This document shows positions 21,647 to 32,547 of a stretch of DNA of 64,000 nucleotides, piece after piece; within the stretch, counting starts at the first letter, position 1; each line of letters begins with the position of its first letter. The notes beneath the pieces were generated by a model that saw only the letters and a list, made by a program, of their open reading frames with translations, ran no database searches and was not told the DNA's origin. Both the position numbers and the translations under genes were made by a program. The DNA is from Calonectria ilicicola (Eukaryota > Ascomycota > Sordariomycetes > Hypocreales > Nectriaceae). The stretch covers positions 3,782,001 to 3,846,000 of the forward strand of contig CP085832.1 of NCBI GenBank assembly GCA_020809705.1, in the 5' to 3' direction.

Positions 21647-24306
21647 GCTGAGCGAGGGGCGCTTTGGCAGCGTTGGGTCTCAGCTAAGCGTCGATCCAGG
21701 AGCAGGTGAAGAAGGAAAACTCGTAAGCTGAGCCAGCTGGCTGCAAGGTTGGGCCCCGCCTTGTATATTACAAGCTTTTGTGCCGCCGTTCCTCTCGACA
21801 TAAGCTATAAAGATAACGGGAAACCATTGTAACGGGGGAGAATGCTCATGTTAGCCTAATTGCCGCGGCCGCCTCATGGGTCCAAGTCTTCAGATTGGAT
21901 TGTGATTTCTTGCGGGATCCACCGCGACTGACGGCGTGAGACCCTTCACGGACTTCGGCAGCTCACAGCGTAGTGAAGAAGTCTGCCAAGCGTCCTAAAT
22001 AATCGCCAGGGGTTGGTCACCGACCTGCAGGGTACCAATCACTGCGACCTAGCGAGAGATTAGGTAGTGTTTATGTTCTGATGAGCTGCGCATAGACCTA
22101 AAAATATGCATACGGAACACAGGGATGACCAGCCACCAGCTTAGGGCTGAAACCGGCCCTGAGGATCAATGACGATCTGAATATCCAGTCGCTGGATAGA
22201 AGCCCTCGGCGAAAGTGGGAGCGTGTCATCTTCCGACCAATTTTGAATGAATAGATAGAGAAATCTACTGCAAGGCTTCAATTCTATGAACAGTTGAATC
22301 ACAAATGAGCTTGAATGTCGTGGTGCGAATTCAGGATAAACAGGCTTGTGAATTACTACCTGCCACTTCATCAGCGGGATGGTCAGGTTTAGTTCAACGC
22401 CACCACCAATTTAAGACTAGGTGCAGCAGGCCGGCTTACGACCGGCCGATCTATTGCCTGAGCTCAACTGGCGTTGAGCTAAAACCCTGGCCTCGCGTGG
22501 AGAGGAGCTCTGGTCAGCGTCTGATTCGATGCAAGTTTGGACTTTTGTCATTGACTTTTGCTGACGCAGTGTGTGGCGTCGTTGCATCGCTCATAGCACA
22601 AATCGCTTATGAACGTTTCTTGTGCAATGTTCAACCGGCATTGGATGGATTGAGACACTTGCCATCACCGTGTTACAAAGAACATAGACAGATACGCATT
22701 TGTGATTTGCTGCTCGGGCTGTTCGCAAATCCGTGCTACAGATCCTTTGCTTTTTGTTATGGCTGACAATATGATGGCAAGATTTGCTAGACCCGCAATC
22801 CCTCCATCAGACATCTCCGTCGCTTGACAGTGCTTACTCTTAAATTACACCCAAACTAACTAATTACCCATGTATTCAATGGCTAATTGGTCAATCAAAT
22901 AAGGCTGATTTCAGCGAAAGAAAAGAACCGCTTTCAAGCGCCAATAGATGCAGTGACATACACATGATGGGAATGAGCGATGCACATTGATTGACGCTTA
23001 TAACGAGCAAAAATATCAACGATCTACTAGAATTTATCCTTCCAGAAAATATAAATTAGAATACTTATCATGGCTATGAGAAAAATGCTTGCGCATATCC
23101 ATCTTAGGGCACGGGGACTGGGGTCAATAGTATCTCACTGCGACTCTGCTGATCACACCACTGTCTATGAATGATCCATCCAATAGCGTCCCAGATATGA
23201 ATGAAACCCGAGCTGACCTTCCGGGCGTAAGATCGTTGACCAAGACCCGCAAGCCAACGAAGGGCTACCTACCTAAATTGACCCGCATCAACGAAAAGCC
23301 ACCAGCAAGCACATTGACGATCGTCAACGGTTCTATGTTAATTATGTTTGGGATGTGAAACATACTCCTCGTTCCATAGATTACTCCCTCATCGCAAACT
23401 GCTCCAGTCAGACGAGCCGCAGAGGTTTGGGCATCAATGCATAAACATTGCTGGCGGTCGCATGGAAAACGTGAAATATTTACTTTTTTTTTGCTTTTGA
23501 AATGAGATTCAAGCCTACTCAGGCTCAAGCGATGTGTTTTCCAATAAGCTTTAACCAATTGAGACAAGTCTCTTAGTTTATTAATATCGGCGAATTGTTT
23601 GCTTCAAGGTTCGGTTATTCCAGTCATGGATAGTTTATGGCTGTTCGTGATGCAGCCAAGCTGCATGTGAACAACATTTTACAAGAATCTCTTGTCCCAA
23701 ATTTAGAAACAGCAACCGGTCTTAACAGCCCTAACCCCCTTCACCGCTAGATTTATGGTGGTCTTTTTTAGCCAATCGTAACGAAATAGACTTCATGCGT
23801 GACTTGAGACTGTTTCACTTTGCCACATTGCTTACTTTGGAGGAACTCGGGCCATGATCGTATATCGGACTGATTTCAATTCCCTTTCGTTCACGATGGA
23901 GTGTAGAAATTTGTTTGTAAAAATGGCATGCTTTTGATCGCATCATATAAGGCTCACGGATGAGCGGATACATATCAGAGCATTCGAGGAAACAGTGCGA
24001 CAGAATGCATGTATGATGACTCAGAAGCAAGTAGATACAGAGAAGCAATCTTTTCATCTGCTGCCCAATCGGACGGGGCCTGATATGAAACATTGAGGTC
24101 CGTGGCGTAGCTAATGGCTCTTTTCGTGGCGATGATGCCCGAATTCACATTTCAGGCTTGGTGTGATATATACCCCGCGTTTGGGCCCTCCTTGCACGGT
24201 TCATCTTCTGATTCCCCGACAGCACGCCCCCAAGCAGCAGGTTATATGCTCAGTCAATATATTATATTCCTATCATCCTCAAATGCGATTTATTTCCTTC
24301 CTCGTT
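21647..24306. other. Intergenic, 2.7 kb, no gene supported
   Basis: It begins with the upstream region of the membrane protein gene and ends with that of the degenerate hydrophobin-like gene. An open frame at 22305-22766 (153 codons) has no recognisable motif or membrane pattern and is not called. The 21850-22060 part is more GC-rich. Confidence 0.4.
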
Positions 24307-24657
24307 ATGAAATCATCACTCGTTGTTCTTTTTTCAGTTGGTAGTTTCGCTTTGCCTCTGACTCCGGAAGCCTATGACCCTTGTTCCAAAGGTATCCCAG
24401 TATGCTGTCGTTTTAACACCTTTTGGGGCTGCACACCTGGTAAGATGTCTTTTACCTATTTACTCTGATGCAAAAGCCTCTGATCTGGTATATTTACCCC
24501 AGTTTTCACTCTTCCAACGAGCTATAATGACTTCAATGCGATGTGCAAAAAAAAAGGGAAAAAACCAATTTGTCATGGGATCGATTTATGGGCGAACCTG
24601 GAAAGCCCGGTATTTGTGAATCCGTTTCTAGACCCTCTAGGCTTTCTAATAACATAA
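24307..24657 (+). CDS. Degenerate class II hydrophobin-like secreted protein
   Basis: The model is 24307-24439 and 24503-24657 joined, 95 residues; intron 24440-24502 starts GTAAGA and ends CCCCAG, at the same place relative to the cysteines as the first intron of the gene at 7.7-8.2 kb. A signal peptide (KSSLVVLFSVGSFALP) is followed by DPC, then VCC after 6 residues, WGC after 7, a DFNAMC segment and KKPIC. This matches the first six hydrophobin cysteines, with the same short CC-x7-C gap as the 7.7-kb gene. The seventh is His (PICH) and the eighth is absent. A run of nine A's (24546-24554) just before this point could hide a frameshift; another frame there would supply a late Cys (GICES). 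So it is either a divergent small secreted protein or a recently broken hydrophobin. Confidence 0.62.
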
Positions 24658-25271
24658 TCAGGACTTTGTATTCTTTTGGGTCGAACCGAATGGAGCGCCT
24701 TAAAGAGATTAATGATGAGAACGGATGACATCACATTGCATGAGGGAAAATGGGGTGTAAAATGTAGAAGATGTCGGGTAGCATGCCTTCTGTATTCTAT
24801 GTCAAGGAGGTTATTATATCATTGCCTAGCATGGCATTGGTGTTATTGTGACTTTGGTAGTATGGACCATGAATAAATAGTGATTAAGTAATTTTTGGCA
24901 TAAGTCTATGGCATATACCGTAGCAGAAACATCTTATTCATCTCGAGATAATCATTTATGTGGTTATATGTAAATATGATCTGCAGAATAATTTTGGCTT
25001 TTTAAAATCAACTAGATTTAGAAAACAAATCCCTTATCAGCCATCCGGAATCAAAGAAGAGGCAAGAATGAAATCTCTGTCATGGTCATAATTCTTGAAG
25101 ATTGGGTGCTTAGATGCCCAAACTCATGGAGTGGGTCCGAAATGACTCCCCACTTGAGAGGACACTCCGATGACTCCGATTACGCCGCGTTCGGTCAGAT
25201 CTCAAGACACCTTCATTTCTCTCTCTGTAAAAAAAAAAAAACAGCAGCTACGCCGACAATTCCGAGACCAA
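24658..25271. other. Intergenic, upstream region of a Zn2Cys6 gene
   Basis: AT-rich, no gene seen. An A-run near 25229-25240 lies just before the likely start codon of the regulator. Confidence 0.45.
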
Positions 25272-27567
25272 ATGCCAAAAAGATCCGGAACTCTCCGTAA
25301 CATGAGCGCGCGCCTCGCGGCATGCGAGCCTTGTCGTCGGGCAAAACTCGCCTGCAATCACGAAAGGCCTGTGTGTGGCAGGTGTCACGCTCGTGGGGAA
25401 GATGTACAATGCGATTACCGCAATCGTCCGTTTAAGAGAAAGAAAATAACAAATGGGCAACCGGGGTGAGGAATCTAAACAAAAATTTCCATCTATAATT
25501 ACTAATTTGCGTAAGAAATGACTCTCCCGTTGCAGGGGCTGCGTCCCCAATCCAGGAACCGATTGCATCTCCAGTTGCACATCGATATCCTAACCCAGGC
25601 TTTCTTGGTCAATCCAGTCATTCAACAATCTTCGACCAAATGGAATCACGGAATCCAAATGATGTGACGTCTTTAATGAATCAAGAATCAGCACTGATTG
25701 TGCCTGGTGCAGACAGCTTCCCTTTCTCCGAAGGCGAAGGTGTTGTTGACAAGGCTGCTCAGACGTTAAAGCGCGTGAGACAACTGGACATTCCCCAGTT
25801 GCACTCATTAGTGAAATGTTGGCTTGATACGAAAGCAAACTTACCTTTGGCCGAGCCCTTTGTCTCCCGGTTTGCTGAGGCTACACTGGAGTTTTGGAGC
25901 TCGGTCGATACTAGTCTGGATGTGGACACATGGGCTGCACAACAGGCTGGATTGCTTCTGAGTAGAACCAGACAGTCAATTATATTGACAAGCACTTCGA
26001 CTGTGAAGGAATTCTTTTCCAAAGTTCTCGGAAATGGCCTGCGTTTTGAAGTTCTTGGCGTGTTCTTGATTGCTGCAAGTCGCGCAGCCATAGATATATC
26101 TTCGTTTGCACCTTTGTTCACATCCCATCATCAAAAGTCAGGTCTAGTGAAAGCCTTGACTTACATAGGAGACTGTTGCCTAGATTCATGTCTGTCTCTG
26201 GATTGTTTAAGTGACCTTCAACTTGTTTTGCAATATGAAAATTGCATTCTCCATACCCAAGTGGACGGTGACCAAAGTAAGTTATGGACAGGTTCACTTT
26301 AAAAGTTCGAATATTGAAATGCTAAACATGAATGATTAGGCTATCATTCATGGAGAAGGATGGGTGATATCTCAAGCAGCCTTTTCGCACTTGGCTACCA
26401 TGAACTGACTGAGGAAAACACGACGTCAGTTCCGCGGTTTATCTTTGAGTTGCGAAAGGCCGCCTTTGCACGAATTTATTCTGCTGATAAGATGCTAGCT
26501 GTTTTTCTAGGGCGCCCCCCTCGAGTGGCAAGAGAATATTGTACTTTTCTGCTCCCCGAGAATAATCCCGAAATTTGGAAATGGGATACACCACCGCCTT
26601 CATCTGATAGCATTGAGACAATCTCAGATACTAATCCGTCAGTAAATATTGAGCCCATAAATTATACAGCCGAAACTCGTTGTGCGGCTAGATTCTCGTC
26701 ACTTAAAGAGGATATCTTGAAGCTATCCCGCCGGCGAAATGCCCCTAATATGAACCAGAATCATAGCGACGAAGTCAAGTATGTGAACCCTACCACTAGC
26801 ACATATATTCTGAAAGAAAAGCTCAATAATCGATAGTATGATCATGCAAAAGGTTGAAGATCTCTGGGAAGATTTGCCAGAGAATTTTAAAATTTCGACA
26901 AGTCTGAGGCAAGGTAATGCTGATGCATTTTCTAACGATTTCCTGTTGGCAATTCGATTAGATTATCTTCATACACTATTTCTGCTTCACTTAATATCCT
27001 CTCGACAAATGTCTCAGCCTGGCGAGGCATTGTTGGCAACAGCTGGCGAGACTCTGTCCTACATTATCGAGGCGGTCATGCTACGCGACCGTCTAGTAAA
27101 TTCTGGAACATCATTGGTTTGGAAGGTCAGTTTACGGTTTGTCCATCTTTTAGAACAATAACATTAATCTACGACAGGTTGCCCAATACGGACTACCCGC
27201 AGCTGGCATCATCTCTTTGGCGTTGTTGAATGGCCCTGCGTATGATGGTACAAGCAGATACACCAGAGCGAAGTTGGTGCAGGATTTGAGTGTGCTTGTC
27301 GCAGAACTGAAAGTGGGAGCAATAATAAGAGTGGGCGAGCCGAATTTCGCCCTCTTCAGCCGCGCGACCCGGACCATGCAAAGTTTGCTGGACTCTTTGA
27401 TGACGTGGGTTCCATCAGAGACCCAATCGCAAACTGTATATCCAAGTACCCCCGCAGATTTAGGCAGTAGTTGGGACTCATACATCAATCTTGATACATG
27501 GGATTTCGAGATAGATTTCTGGGCCAATCTCGCGGGCCACCCGACTTTGCTTAGCCATGAGAACTAG
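25272..27567 (+). CDS. Zn2Cys6 transcription factor with fungal-specific middle homology region
   Basis: Five exons: 25272-25465, 25516-26276, 26340-26778, 26837-27125 and 27178-27567, 690 residues. The cluster near the N-terminus is C-x2-C-x6-C-x6-C-x2-C-x8-C (CEPCRRAKLAC ... CGRC), followed by a basic FKRKK segment. The middle contains the fungal_trans-like stretch SWRRMGDISSSLFALGYHE and KMLAVFLGRPPRV, typical of these regulators. Start could be the ATG at 25272 or 25302. Intron 1 matters: the acceptor that keeps the frame is an AAG at 25513-25515 after an ACTAAT branch, while a pyrimidine-rich TTGCAG acceptor 20 bases downstream (25535) would shift the frame into a stop. Target genes are unknown; neighbours are two small secreted-protein genes. 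Confidence 0.85.
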
Positions 27568-28568
27568 ACATAGTATACAAAATAGCACTTATTTTGATAC
27601 CCAACATTTTAAGACATCGATTTCCTTTTTTTGAGATATAAGATAGCATATTGTAATAAGATAGGAATAATGTACCCTCCGTTACCAACACTGCTGAGTC
27701 AAAGAGAGTGATGATTATGCTGCTACCCTGGTTAATTTTCTGCACTGTGTCGACGCCCTGCGGCACCTCGGCGGAGCCCTTGCAGGGGGGTTGCGGATGC
27801 AAACATCCGTGCTTCCTATTACATCGAATACCCCTTGGGGCCGAGGGCCAAGCCAATAGTCTCAATGGTCATGATAATCATAGGTAAAAGTTATTTTCGG
27901 TTCGACTTGCCACTCTTAGGCCTAGGTGCTGATAGCGGACGCTGTGTAGATAAGCCGTAAGTGTGTCCATGAATTTTCTGTTCACGTCACGTCTTTGGCA
28001 CACCTGAATCTAGCACCCCTTTTCAACCGTTATGCTGTGGCTACAGGCCAGATACCATGGTAAATAAAAGGGAATGCCCTGCGAGTAAGCAAAATAACAG
28101 GCAGGTGCTGTTAGAACATGGCGTGACTTGTGCCAAGCAGGCGGTAAAGTAACCAAGCATAGCCACTGAAGGTAGACTAGTATGTGCAAGTCGTATGATG
28201 AAAGATCGCATTGTTTTTCCAAAGCTAAAGCCCATCAAGGTTTCCATGTATTATTCAAGGGTCATTGAAATGGCATACCGTAAGAGCACAGCATCTAGAA
28301 TTCCGTCCGCTGAATCGGGGAATTTGGAAAATAGACTTCTCAGAAGCTCCAAAAAAGCCAAAATAATCGGAACAACCTCCCCGAAATCTATAGACGACCA
28401 ACTTCCTAACTGAAAGTGGGAGTTCGGGGTCCGGATGACCAAGTATAAATGGTGTATAAATGGTCCTCTCGACCGAATAATTTTACAAAATAACGACTTC
28501 ACTCATTAACGAACGGAATAAATAAAAATTCTACTTGCCCCTTCTCCAGAAATTCCTCAAGAATCACA
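27568..28568. other. Intergenic, no gene supported
   Basis: Short overlapping frames only. A GC-rich patch lies at 27750-27860. The right part is the promoter of the Cys-rich secreted protein. Confidence 0.45.
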
Positions 28569-28938
28569 ATGAAGTTTTCAATTTTTATCCTTGCACTGGT
28601 CAGTGCGGCTACTGCTATACCGTTGACTGAGTCCGAGAATGGAGATTTGGGATCAAGCGTAAGATTGTTGTACTTGCATTTGTTCTAATGCTAATGTGAT
28701 ATTGTAGAAAAACCCAACATTCGAAGCAAACAACCTTTTGGCACGGCAAACCAGCGGGTGCAGATTTGTTACAGGCTGTTCAGCATGCCCGGCCGGAACC
28801 ACTTGCGAGGACATGGTTTGCATGGGACCTAGCTGTGTAGGTTGCGGGTTCAATCAGCCGTGCCAAGGTTGTCCCACTTGTTTTAATCCTCAAGGAGACG
28901 AGACCTGTTGCCAAAAGCAGTGTTGTACTCGCCGCTAA
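28569..28938 (+). CDS. Small secreted cysteine-rich protein, 14 Cys; effector-like
   Basis: The model is 28569-28658 and 28708-28938 joined, 106 residues. The 49-base intron has a GTAAGA donor, a GCTAAT branch and a TTGTAG acceptor in phase 0. A clear signal peptide (KFSIFILALVSAATA) is followed by an acidic propeptide-like stretch and LLARQ, then a mature domain of about 55 residues with 14 cysteines, many as CxxC (GCSAC, CVGC, CQGCPTC) and ending CC..CC. The sequence is not recognised as a known family. Size, charge and cysteine content fit apoplastic effectors, antimicrobial peptides or metal-binding proteins. The LLARQ before the first Cys could be a Kex2-independent processing point. Confidence 0.72.
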
Positions 28939-29984
28939 ACCTACATAGGTTCGCAAATAGCAGTGCATGGCACCAGCTGAGTATTTGGTCCCCTCATTAA
29001 TTTAGGATCCAGGTCAAAGATGTCATTATGAAACTTATATTCTATTATCTTCTTGTCTTGATTGGGCTGAGGTTTCAGATCAACTTTGATATTGAAAGAA
29101 AAGGTTCGCTTTCATATATCTAAGTAAATCCAGTCATTATTTCAATTACCATCTGTTATTAGCATTTTTTCTAAGACGCAGATCAAGAATGACTATCATG
29201 TGACTATCATTGCCTAGACATCAGGCATCACTTCTGCCTGGTTAAACTTTAACCTCGGTAATCAAGTAATAGTAAGATCTTATGCGGATCTTAGATATTT
29301 CGACTGTAGATTCTAGTCTACATTTTAAACTACAAGTAATAAACTCGGCCTAAATTTAGAGTTGCTATGTGCAACACACACAAAGGTGCCAGCCAGTAGT
29401 GGATTTCTCGCAAAAAAAACATTGATTCTCCAGGTATCCCTTAGTTCGTGGATGAATCCCTTGAGTAGTTGAATATGGTTAATACGTTTTGCATGAAGGT
29501 AGGGGAGCTTATCATTACTATTGAGTACATTGCCAGCTGCAAGTATTGCATGTAGAGCTAATATTACGGAAAGGTTTGGTTAGACTAGTATCCCACAGGA
29601 AATATGGCCAGGTGGGTGTTCTGGCAAGAATCCTTTTAGAGGCACATCCTCCGATTGGTAAATTCACTCGATCGGATATTTCGGCTTGCATAAACCACCT
29701 TGCGGTTGCATTTCCAGAACGATATCCCCTTCGTGCCCTATACAAGCTGTCTCCCTAGCAACATCCATGTTCCTTAGTGCTGGTATGAGAATCATACTCT
29801 GTGCGGAGGAGTCGGAGAAATCGGAATATGCCACAGCTCAGCGCTTTACGCGGCTTGGTCGGCGTAAGCGGCATTTGCCATTTCGGATAGCTCAAATCAT
29901 TATCATGTTGGTAAAGATTAATCACGGTTCCAGATTATCTTGTGTCTGATAACTCTCTTTTGAATGGTTATTTAAAGGGCAGCA
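28939..29984. other. Intergenic, no gene supported
   Basis: AT-rich with a few short frames on both strands; the longest overlap each other antisense and lack motifs. It contains the upstream region of the PDC-like gene. Confidence 0.45.
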
Positions 29985-31814
29985 ATGTGGGACGTTTCAG
30001 ATCCAGGTCCAGCTCGAGCCCTTTCACTTCGTTATCAATTGGACAACATGAATCTCGTCGAATATCTCTTTACCAGATTAGCACAACTTGGAGTCCGCTC
30101 TGTTCATGGAGTTCCAGGTGATTACAATCTCACTCTATTAGATTTCGTCGAGAGTACAGGACTGCATTGGGTCGGAAACGCCAACGAGCTCAACGCTGGC
30201 TATGCAGCGGATGGATACGCTAGGATTAAAGGAATTGCCGCCCTTGTTACATCATTTGGCGTAGGAGAGCTTTCGGCAATCAATGCGATAGCTGGGGCTT
30301 ACTCTGAAAGGGCTCCTGTGGTACACATTGTTGGTGCTGCACCTTTGAGCGCTCAAAATTCCAGAGCGTGTCTGCATCACTCGCTGGGTGATGGAAATTT
30401 GAGAGTTTTCGCCGACGTATACACGTCGTTTACCGTGGCGCAGGCTAATCTTATTGACGTTGCGACGGCTCCTGGGCTGATTGACAGGACACTTCGGCGA
30501 TGCCTTTTGGAGAGTCGGCCTGTGTACATTGAGGTTCCCACAGACATGGTTAACGCCCAGGTCCAGCCTCCTACCGAATTGATCAACCTTTTACCTCCTG
30601 GGAATAGCCAAATTGTTCACAATCAGGCAGTTGACAAACTACTTGCTAAGCTTGAGCAAGCTAAAAGACCACTTATTCTTGTTGATGGGTTCGCCGCCAG
30701 ATTTGGGGCTCAGGAAGAAATCAACGAACTCATACGATCAACTGGTATCCCTGTATTGACCACTCCATTTGGGAAAAGCTTGATCGATGAGACATTGCCA
30801 AATTTTCATGGAGTATTCGCTGGGTCAGCAGGTGATAAAGCTCACTTGGAATGGGTTCAAAGTCGTGACTTGGTCCTTCATTTTGGCCCGCTTGGCTCAG
30901 ATGTCAACACATTTGGGTTCACTGCAAGCCCGGACTCCAAAGTCACCGTTGTTATAGAGAAGTTCACGGTTAATATGCAGAATCTATCTGATGCGGCACC
31001 TATGTACCACGGCATTCACATCGGCCGTTTTCTGGAGGACCTGATACGACGAGTGAGACAGGCTAATCTGCCTGCCCCAGAACCGTTTCCACCGAACCCA
31101 GAACATCCTCGAAATATTTTGAAATCCTTGTCATTTTCGCATAATGATTCAAGAGTGACTCAGTATCATTTTTGGCCTCAAATGTCCAATTTCTTCCGCA
31201 CTGGGGATGTTCTAATGACAGAAACGGGCACATCATCGTATGGCGGCCAAGCATTCTTTCTTCCAAAAGGGACAGCATTGATAAACTCTTCTATTTGGTT
31301 GTCTATCGGATACATGCTTGCAGCATCTCAGGGAGTTTCTCTCGCCCAGAGGGAACTGAGAGAGGAAGGCGGTCTACAACAAGGTCGCACGATTCTGTTT
31401 GAAGGAGAAGGAAGCCTTCAGATGTCCGCGCAGGCCATCAGCGACATCATCAGGAACAAATTGGATATTATTATCTTTGTCATTAACAATAACGGCTACA
31501 CAATAGAACGTCTTATTCACGGATTTAGCGCAAGCTATAACGACATTCAACCATGGCGCAACCTGGAAGCCCCAAGTTATTTCGGCGCGTCATTGGATAG
31601 CGAGGATTACCCTATACGGACAAGAAAGGTTGAAACTTGGGGTCATCTTGAGGCGATATTTAACGATGAAGAGTTGAAAGAGGGAAAGGGACTCAATATG
31701 ATTGAGATTGTCATGGAAATGGACGATGCGCCACTCTCACTGGCAAAATTCGCAGAATATCTAAGGAAGCGAAATGGTGGGAAGTTGGAATCTTGTGAAC
31801 GTTCGTTGCTCTGA
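29985..31814 (+). CDS. Thiamine-diphosphate 2-oxoacid decarboxylase, pyruvate decarboxylase type
   Basis: A single uninterrupted exon of 609 codons. The family marks are in order: VPGDYNLTLLDF, the cofactor-activating Glu in NANELNAGYAADGYAR (~68), the active-site His pair in CLHHSLG (~131-132), ETGTSSYG near 410, and the ThDP/Mg motif GEGSLQ...NNNGYTIE (~473-500). The motif begins GEGS rather than the yeast GDGS, a substitution seen in some fungal relatives. The enzyme converts a 2-oxo acid to an aldehyde and CO2 in the cytosol; pyruvate or an aromatic/branched oxo acid (Ehrlich pathway) are both possible. The family N-terminus aligns better with the ATG at 30048 (MNLVEYLF), so the first 21 residues may be untranslated. 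ADH and ALDH genes that could process the aldehyde lie about 16-20 kb to the right. Confidence 0.92.
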   Translation: MWDVSDPGPARALSLRYQLDNMNLVEYLFTRLAQLGVRSVHGVPGDYNLTLLDFVESTGLHWVGNANELNAGYAADGYARIKGIAALVTSFGVGELSAINAIAGAYSERAPVVHIVGAAPLSAQNSRACLHHSLGDGNLRVFADVYTSFTVAQANLIDVATAPGLIDRTLRRCLLESRPVYIEVPTDMVNAQVQPPTELINLLPPGNSQIVHNQAVDKLLAKLEQAKRPLILVDGFAARFGAQEEINELIRSTGIPVLTTPFGKSLIDETLPNFHGVFAGSAGDKAHLEWVQSRDLVLHFGPLGSDVNTFGFTASPDSKVTVVIEKFTVNMQNLSDAAPMYHGIHIGRFLEDLIRRVRQANLPAPEPFPPNPEHPRNILKSLSFSHNDSRVTQYHFWPQMSNFFRTGDVLMTETGTSSYGGQAFFLPKGTALINSSIWLSIGYMLAASQGVSLAQRELREEGGLQQGRTILFEGEGSLQMSAQAISDIIRNKLDIIIFVINNNGYTIERLIHGFSASYNDIQPWRNLEAPSYFGASLDSEDYPIRTRKVETWGHLEAIFNDEELKEGKGLNMIEIVMEMDDAPLSLAKFAEYLRKRNGGKLESCERSLL

Positions 31815-32547
31815 CGAGTATGAAAAAAATCGAGAAACAGGGTAATCTTTGGAAACAAATTCTGTATTTTGGGGGGAATGATTAGCTTGACAGCAAGAAA
31901 TGATACGTGTTCAATTGACTTTTCTGTTTCGTCCTCAATCTAGTACCATGTCCAGGATTAAACGGATATTCGGAACACTTATCTATCTATCTGGCATGCC
32001 GCAAACCTTGATCTGAAAATACCACGTCTCACGTAAGTATTCGCCAGAAGCAGGATTGTCTGAATTGAAGTTGCTTATGTTGCTGGGCGATGGATGTCCA
32101 CGCGTCATTGGCTAGTCCCTAGCGGGCCCCACCACAGCAGGACCAACCTCGGGGTCCGTGGGGCCGAGCTGGATTAAAACCGTCGCGCGTCGGAGCAACG
32201 TTGGCGTCTAAAGCCGAGGCTGTGAGGAAGTCGACCAGGCTGGCACAACGTACTGTAATCCAGTGGGATTCATCCCACCGCTTTGCATTATTCATCATGA
32301 TTTCTAGACTACACTGATTATCAATCTATCATCGCTCTGAGGCTGTGTGTCATGTTGTCCGTGTTAGTTGGTAGCTTTGGTTACCATAGTTAGATGGCAT
32401 AAATTAATCCTCCAAAGCCCTCACAATCACCGAATCCGAACACCCTCAGAAAACACCACCTCAGTTCCTCGTGCGCTACAAAATCCCTTCACATAACTTC
32501 ACTCAATAAAATTTTCAAACTATCACGAAAATAAGAAACATAACACA
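31815..32547. other. Intergenic
   Basis: 3' flank of the PDC-like gene and promoter of the esterase gene. No coding signal is seen. The stretch 32100-32230 is GC-rich. Confidence 0.5.

Noticed and set aside
22305..22766. Open frame of 153 codons on the plus strand
   Set aside because: No motif, signal peptide, membrane pattern or flanking splice logic; composition looks random.
25466..25535. Apparent frameshift between the Zn cluster exon and the next exon of the regulator
   Set aside because: It arises only if the downstream CAG acceptor is assumed; the upstream AAG acceptor gives a continuous frame.
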